From contig NZ_CP108414.1 in the NCBI RefSeq assembly GCF_035978755.1, positions 4,154,001-4,218,000 of the forward strand: a DNA stretch of 64,000 bases, in the 5' to 3' direction. The notes under the pieces are model-generated. The model was not told the DNA's origin. It saw only the letters and a program-made list of their open reading frames with translations, and made no database searches. The stretch comes from Streptomyces sp. NBC_01298. Its GTDB lineage: Bacteria; Actinomycetota; Actinomycetes; Streptomycetales; Streptomycetaceae. Made by a program: the position numbers and the translations under genes. This document shows, in pieces, positions 59,306-64,000 of the stretch; positions within the stretch are counted from its first letter, which is position 1; each line of letters starts with the position of its first letter.

Positions 59306-60517
59306 TCAGCCCGCGCGCAGCGACATCGTCATCGCCTCGACGGCCAGCAGCGGGGCGACGTTGCGGTCCAGCGCCTGCCGACACGCGATGATCGCCTCGA
59401 TGCGCCGCAGTGTGCGCTCCGGGCCCGACTCCCGGGCGATCCGGTCCAGGTCCTGCCGTATTTCCTCGTTCGCGATGGCCAGCGAGGAACCGAGCTGGAG
59501 CGCCAGGACGTCCCGGTAGAAGCCGGTGAGGTCGGTCAGGGCCAGGTCGAGGCTGTCGCGCTGCGTACGCGTGCGCCGGCGCTTCTGCCGGTCCTCCAGC
59601 TCCTTCATCACGCCCGCCGTACCGCGCGGCATCCGCCCGCCCGTGCCCGCTCCGGCGCCGAGCGCGGCCCTCAGCTCCTCGGTCTCCTTGGTGTCGACCT
59701 CTTCCGCGACCTGCTTGGCGTCCTCCGCGGCGGCGTCCACCAGCTCCTGCGCCGCCTTCAGGCAGTCGCCCACGTCGGCCACGCGCATCGGCAGCCGCAG
59801 CACGGTGGCGCGCCGTGAGCGGGCCGCCTCGTCGGTGGCGAGCCGGCGGGCCCGGCCGATGTGCCCCTGGGTCGCGCGGGCGGCGGCCTGGGCGACGTCC
59901 GGCTCGATGCCGTCGCGCCGTACGAGCACCTCGGCGACGGCGGACACCGGCGGGGTGCGCAGCGAAAGGTGGCGGCAGCGGGAGCGGATGGTGGGCAGCA
60001 CGTCCTCCAGCGAGGGGGCGCACAGCAGCCACACGGTCCGTGGAGCGGGCTCCTCCACGGCCTTGAGCAGGACGTTTCCGGCGCCCTCCGTCAGCCGGTC
60101 GGCGTCCTCCAGGACGATGACCTGCCAGCGCCCGACGGCCGGGGAGAGCTGCGCCCGGCGCACCAGGGCCCGGGTGTCCTTCACGCCGATGGACAGCTGA
60201 TCGGTACGGACGATCTCCACGTCCGCGTGCGTGCCGATCACGGTGGTGTGGCAGCCGTCGCAGAACCCGCAGCCCGGCTCGCCGCCGAGGGCGCGGTCCG
60301 GACTGGTGCACTGGAGGGCGGCGGCGAAGGCGCGGGCGGCGGTGGAGCGCCCCGAGCCGGGCGGTCCGGTGAACAGCCAGGCGTGCGTCATCTTGGAGGC
60401 GGCCGGCGGCGGGGTGCGCGCCTCGATGGCGGTGACCAAGGCATCGGCGTCGACCGCGGCGGCGGCCAGCTGCGTCTGGACCCGCTCCTGTCCCACCAGG
60501 TCGTCCCATACGGGCAT
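59306..60517 (-). CDS. holB: DNA polymerase III delta-prime subunit
   Basis: Clamp-loader ATPase-like subunit. 403 residues with FTGPPGSGRSTAARAFA (P-loop), zinc-binding Cys set CTS, CGFCDGC, then VIVLEDADRLTEGAGNVLLKAVEEPAPRTVWLL (sensor/Walker B) and TIRSRCRHLSLRTP. The ATG before PVWDDLVGQ is preferred, after GGCGGTGGGCGGG. It directly follows the tmk fusion gene on the same strand, the standard tmk-holB pair. Confidence 0.93.
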   Translation of the reverse strand: MPVWDDLVGQERVQTQLAAAAVDADALVTAIEARTPPPAASKMTHAWLFTGPPGSGRSTAARAFAAALQCTSPDRALGGEPGCGFCDGCHTTVIGTHADVEIVRTDQLSIGVKDTRALVRRAQLSPAVGRWQVIVLEDADRLTEGAGNVLLKAVEEPAPRTVWLLCAPSLEDVLPTIRSRCRHLSLRTPPVSAVAEVLVRRDGIEPDVAQAAARATQGHIGRARRLATDEAARSRRATVLRLPMRVADVGDCLKAAQELVDAAAEDAKQVAEEVDTKETEELRAALGAGAGTGGRMPRGTAGVMKELEDRQKRRRTRTQRDSLDLALTDLTGFYRDVLALQLGSSLAIANEEIRQDLDRIARESGPERTLRRIEAIIACRQALDRNVAPLLAVEAMTMSLRAG

Positions 60518-60676
60518 CCCGCCCACCGCCTTTCCCTCGCGTACCGTCCGTGTCGTCTGCTCACCCAGTGTGGCGGCTCCCACTGACAATCCCCGTCAGC
60601 CGGCCCCCACGACGACCCCGGCCGTCACGCGCCGTACCCGCCGCAGCGCCGTACCCGCCCCGCGTACCCGCCGCGG

Positions 60677-63600
60677 TCAGCCGCGGCGCGGTCCCCGGCC
60701 CTGGTCGTCCTCGTCGTCCCGGTGCCATCCCAGCAGCTCGTCCGCCAGCGTCGGCAGATCGTCCAGCGGAGTCTCCTCCGCCCAGTCCGAGCGCGGCCTG
60801 CGCGGCCGGCCGTCCTCGGCGGGGAGCGGCAGCTCACGGGTCGCGTCGTTGCCCGAGTCGCGGAAGATGCCCGGCGGGACCCGGTCGGCCGGGTTCTCCT
60901 CGGGGCGCCGGGCCGTCGGCCGCGACGCGGAGTACGAGGCCCGGGGCGCCGCCGGCCGCGTGGCCGGCGCCTCACCCGTGCCCGTGGGGCGTACGGGCGG
61001 CAGTACGGCCGTCTCGTCCGCCGGACCCGTCGCGCGTACGGGCGGCAGCACCGCCGTCTCGTCCGCCGAGCCCGCCGAGCCCGCCGAGCCCGCCGCCGGA
61101 TCGGCCTTCGGGACGGGGACCGTCTGGGTGACGTCGTCCGGCTGCACGACCCGCTTGACGACCGGGGTCTCGATCGTGACGGCCTCGTCCTGGTGCGGCT
61201 CCTTGCGCAGGTCGGCCTTGCCCCCGGAAACCGGGGGAGCCGCCGGGGCAGCCACCGGCACGGACGCCGAAGCAGCCGCCACCGAGGCAGCGGCAGCCGC
61301 GGCCGCCGCGGACTTCGCCGCCGCCTCCGCCGCCGAGGCCTCGGCCAGCCGCCTGGCCTCCTCTGCCTTCAGCAGGGCCTCCTCGGCCCGCCGCTGCTTC
61401 TCCAGCCGGCGCTCCTCGGCCTCGGCGTGCAGCCGGGCCTCCTCTTCCGCCTGCTTGCGCAGCCGCTCGGCCTCCACCGCGCGGGCCTTGTCCTCGGCCT
61501 CCAGCCGCAGTCGCTCGGCCTCGGCCCGTACGCGGGCCTCCTCCTCGACGCGCAGCCGCTCCTCGCGCTCCTTGCGGGCGGCCTCGGCCTCGGCGGCGAT
61601 CCGGGCCTCCTCCGCCTCGCGGACCTTGCGGGCCTCTTCCTCCGCCAGCAGCCGGGCTTCCTCGGCCTTGCGGGCCGCCTCTTCCTCGGCCTTGCGCGCG
61701 GCCTCCACCAGGGCGAGCCGGCGGGCCTCCGCCTGCGCGGCCACCTCGGCCTCCGACAGCGGGAGCATCCGGTCCAGCCGGTGGCGCACGACGGTGCTGA
61801 CCGACTCCGGGTCCTGGCCCGCGTCGACCACCAGGTAGCGCCCGGGATCGGCCGCGGCCAGGGTCAGGAACCCGGCCCGCACCCGCTGGTGGAACTCCGC
61901 CGGCTCCGATTCCAGCCGGTCCGGCGCCTCCGTGAACCGCTCCCGGGCCGTCTCCGGCGACACGTCGAGCAGCACGGTCAGATTCGGTACGAGGCCACTC
62001 GTGGCCCAGCGCGAGATACGGGCGATCTCGGTCGGGGAAAGGTCCCGGCCGGCGCCCTGGTAGGCCACCGAGGAGTCGATGTAGCGGTCGGTGATGACCA
62101 CCGCGCCGCGCTCCAGGGCGGGCCGTACGACGGTGTCCACGTGCTCTGCGCGGTCGGCCGCGTACAGCAGGGCCTCGGCGCGGTTCGACAGGCCCGCGGA
62201 GGACACGTCGAGCAGGATCGAGCGCAGCCGCTTGCCGACCGGCGTGGCCCCGGGCTCGCGCGTGACGACGACCTCGTGCCCCTTGGCCCGTATCCAGTCG
62301 GCCATCGCCTCGACCTGGGTGGACTTGCCGGCGCCGTCGCCGCCCTCCAGGGCGATGAAGAACCCGGCGTCGGACGCGGCCTGGACCGGTTCCCCGCCGC
62401 GCAGCGCCTCGCGCAGGTCGCGGCGCAGCGGTACGCCGCCGCGGTCGTCGGCCTTGGCCAGGACGATGACGGCGACCGGCAGCAGCAGGGCGCCGACCAG
62501 CATCAGCGTGAAGGCCGCGCCGCCGTGCGCGAAGACGACCTCGCCGGCGGCCAGCCGGTGCGGTCCGATCAGGGCGGCCAGCAGCGGTGCGGCCACGGCC
62601 CCGACGGCCACGGAGACCCGGACGACGGCCTGCAGGTGCTCGGTGACCCGGGCCCTGCGGAACTCCTCGGTCTCCTGGTCGAGCAGCGTGTGCCCGGTGT
62701 TCGCGGCGACGCCCGCGGCGGTGCCGGCGAGCAGCGAGAGGAACACCACCGTCGAGGTGTCCGGAACCAGCCCGGTCAGCAGCAGCGCAAGTCCGGCCAC
62801 TCCCACGGCCAGCGCCAGCAGGCGGCGCCGGGACAGGGCGGGGAGCACCTTGCCGGCCTGGGTGGCACGGATGCCCAGCGCGGTGCCGCCGAGCAGGGCC
62901 AGTACGAGCAGCGAGAACGCGGCCGCTCCGCCCCCCAGGTCGGCGGCGTGCAGGACGGCCACGGCGGCGGCGGAGGCGATGGCTCCGGCGACGGCTCCGC
63001 AGACGAGCACGAACAGCGGGATGGCCCCCGTACGCCCCTTCTCCGGCCGGTCCCCCGCCTTGGGGGCCCGCAGGCCCTCCAGCGGGGAGCGGGGCCGCGG
63101 GGTCTTCGTGGCGGGCAGCACGAGCGGGAGCAGCAGCGAGACGGAGGCCGCGAAGAGGCCGGAGGCCACGTACGAGCCGAGGGCCGCCTGGTTCTCGGCG
63201 AACCAGCCGATGCCGAGACCGAGCGCCTTGCCGATCAGGGTGGCGGCGAGCAGCGCGGCCGCGGCGACCGGCAGGGCGGCGAAGGCGGTACGCAGGTTCA
63301 GCCGGCGCAGTGCGTCGAGGTGATCGGGCAGCGGCCGTACGGTCGCCCCCTCCGGCGGCGGCGCCGGCAGCAGACCCGGCGCGGCACTGTCCCTGGCCAG
63401 CCCCCACAGCCGCTCGGCGGCGCCGGAGACGAAGACGGTGGCGAGCAGGGCGATCAACGCGTGCGGGCCGATCCAGTCGAGCCACAGCGGGGCCACGACG
63501 AAGAGCCCGAGCCGGATCCCGTCCGCGCCGATCATCGTCCAGCGGCGGTCCAGCGTGCCGCCGGGGGCGGTGAGCTTGGACAGGGGCCCGAGGAGGACCG

Positions 63601-63919
63601 CGCCGAAGAGGACGGTGGACACCACACGGACGCCGAAGACGGCGGCGACGGCGAGGGCCCAGCCGGTGTAACCACCGCCGAAGGCCCCCTGATCCATGGC
63701 CGCCTGGAAGACCAGGAGCACCAGGACCAGCAGGGCGAGGGCATCGCCGATGCCGCTCACGAGCTGCGCGCTCCACAGACGGCGCAGCCCGGGGACGCGC
63801 AGCAGGGCGCGCACCGCGCGCTCGCGGGAGTCCGCGGCGAGGGCTTCGTCGTAGGTGGGGGCGGTGTCGGTGGTGTCGGTGGCGGCGGTCACGACCGTTG
63901 GCTGCTCGGCTCGCGTCAT
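60677..63919 (-). CDS. tmk: Fusion of MFS-like membrane domain, dTMP kinase and coiled-coil tail
   Basis: 1080 residues. Residues 40-490: ten to twelve membrane helices like an MFS transporter. Residues 520-735: dTMP kinase with ALEGGDGAGKST (P-loop 526-534), TREPGATPVGKRLR, DRYIDSSVAYQGAGR (LID region) and LDVSPETARERF. Residues 740-880: long charged coiled coil of E-A-R repeats. The rest is a low-complexity Pro/Thr tail. dTMP kinase makes dTDP for DNA. This giant fusion is known in streptomycetes; what the membrane part transports is unknown. Confidence 0.92.
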   Translation of the reverse strand: MTRAEQPTVVTAATDTTDTAPTYDEALAADSRERAVRALLRVPGLRRLWSAQLVSGIGDALALLVLVLLVFQAAMDQGAFGGGYTGWALAVAAVFGVRVVSTVLFGAVLLGPLSKLTAPGGTLDRRWTMIGADGIRLGLFVVAPLWLDWIGPHALIALLATVFVSGAAERLWGLARDSAAPGLLPAPPPEGATVRPLPDHLDALRRLNLRTAFAALPVAAAALLAATLIGKALGLGIGWFAENQAALGSYVASGLFAASVSLLLPLVLPATKTPRPRSPLEGLRAPKAGDRPEKGRTGAIPLFVLVCGAVAGAIASAAAVAVLHAADLGGGAAAFSLLVLALLGGTALGIRATQAGKVLPALSRRRLLALAVGVAGLALLLTGLVPDTSTVVFLSLLAGTAAGVAANTGHTLLDQETEEFRRARVTEHLQAVVRVSVAVGAVAAPLLAALIGPHRLAAGEVVFAHGGAAFTLMLVGALLLPVAVIVLAKADDRGGVPLRRDLREALRGGEPVQAASDAGFFIALEGGDGAGKSTQVEAMADWIRAKGHEVVVTREPGATPVGKRLRSILLDVSSAGLSNRAEALLYAADRAEHVDTVVRPALERGAVVITDRYIDSSVAYQGAGRDLSPTEIARISRWATSGLVPNLTVLLDVSPETARERFTEAPDRLESEPAEFHQRVRAGFLTLAAADPGRYLVVDAGQDPESVSTVVRHRLDRMLPLSEAEVAAQAEARRLALVEAARKAEEEAARKAEEARLLAEEEARKVREAEEARIAAEAEAARKEREERLRVEEEARVRAEAERLRLEAEDKARAVEAERLRKQAEEEARLHAEAEERRLEKQRRAEEALLKAEEARRLAEASAAEAAAKSAAAAAAAASVAAASASVPVAAPAAPPVSGGKADLRKEPHQDEAVTIETPVVKRVVQPDDVTQTVPVPKADPAAGSAGSAGSADETAVLPPVRATGPADETAVLPPVRPTGTGEAPATRPAAPRASYSASRPTARRPEENPADRVPPGIFRDSGNDATRELPLPAEDGRPRRPRSDWAEETPLDDLPTLADELLGWHRDDEDDQGRGPRRG

Positions 63920-64000
63920 CCGCCCAGCCTATCCGCTGCGCTGTGCGGGTGCGGAGGGCTGTGGACAAGGTCCAATGTGACTCCCGACCCACCCGTTCGG

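Overview
The window is GC-rich, tightly packed DNA from a Streptomyces-type actinomycete. The evidence is a collinear folate/ftsH/hpt/tilS/dacB/ppa block, a TipA regulator with its own promoter, DUF397/DUF5753 regulator pairs, a SigE-family sigma factor, a dTMP kinase fused to a transporter-like domain, and many GTG starts with 4-nt GTGA/ATGA overlaps.

Layout. 1-2.6 kb: quaternary-amine (glycine betaine/choline-type) ABC permeases with a divergent ATPase. 2.6-5.7 kb: membrane-anchored esterase and a divergent MprF-like membrane protein. 5.8-10.7 kb: folate genes folP, an NTF2-like gene, folB, folK and DUF3180, then a GNAT gene, a stand-alone LAGLIDADG-like ORF and folE. 10.8-20.3 kb: ftsH, hpt, tilS, a DUF2342 zinc protease, dacB, ppa and a ThrE-type exporter. 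20.4-31.3 kb: DedA, TipA, PadR, DinB, a class B PBP, aldehyde dehydrogenase, an XRE/HATPase/DUF397 group and a FUSC exporter.

31.40-40.92 kb is an integrated mobile element of about 9.5 kb. Its ends can be read from the sequence: a serine integrase gene lies at the right edge, a short GACCC direct repeat marks both junctions, and joining the two element ends rebuilds a 49-bp attP with 15-bp inverted arms. Joining the chromosomal flanks rebuilds a dispersed intergenic repeat that is present uninterrupted at 42.73 kb. The element carries a lone phage major capsid gene, two HNH endonucleases, GntR and XRE-TPR regulators with operator-like repeats, several tiny genes, and about 1 kb of highly structured non-coding DNA with tRNA-like sequences, long inverted repeats and four 60-bp-spaced repeats next to an AT-rich patch. 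It has no portal, terminase, tail or replication gene that I can recognise, so it looks like a phage satellite or a much reduced prophage.

41-64 kb returns to chromosome: a TatA protein, DUF2786, a family A DNA polymerase, a SigE-type sigma factor with its membrane partner, GNAT, a serine hydrolase, a perfect 17-copy heptamer repeat, a GT-B-like protein, an NB-ARC/TPR STAND protein with a second heptamer repeat at its ribosome binding site, a TetR/FMN-reductase/MFS locus with two palindromic operators, a frameshifted secreted-protein remnant, tRNA-Thr(CGT), a secreted tripeptidyl-aminopeptidase-like lipoprotein, DNA polymerase III delta-prime and the tmk fusion.

All calls are by reading and family knowledge. 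No database search was run.
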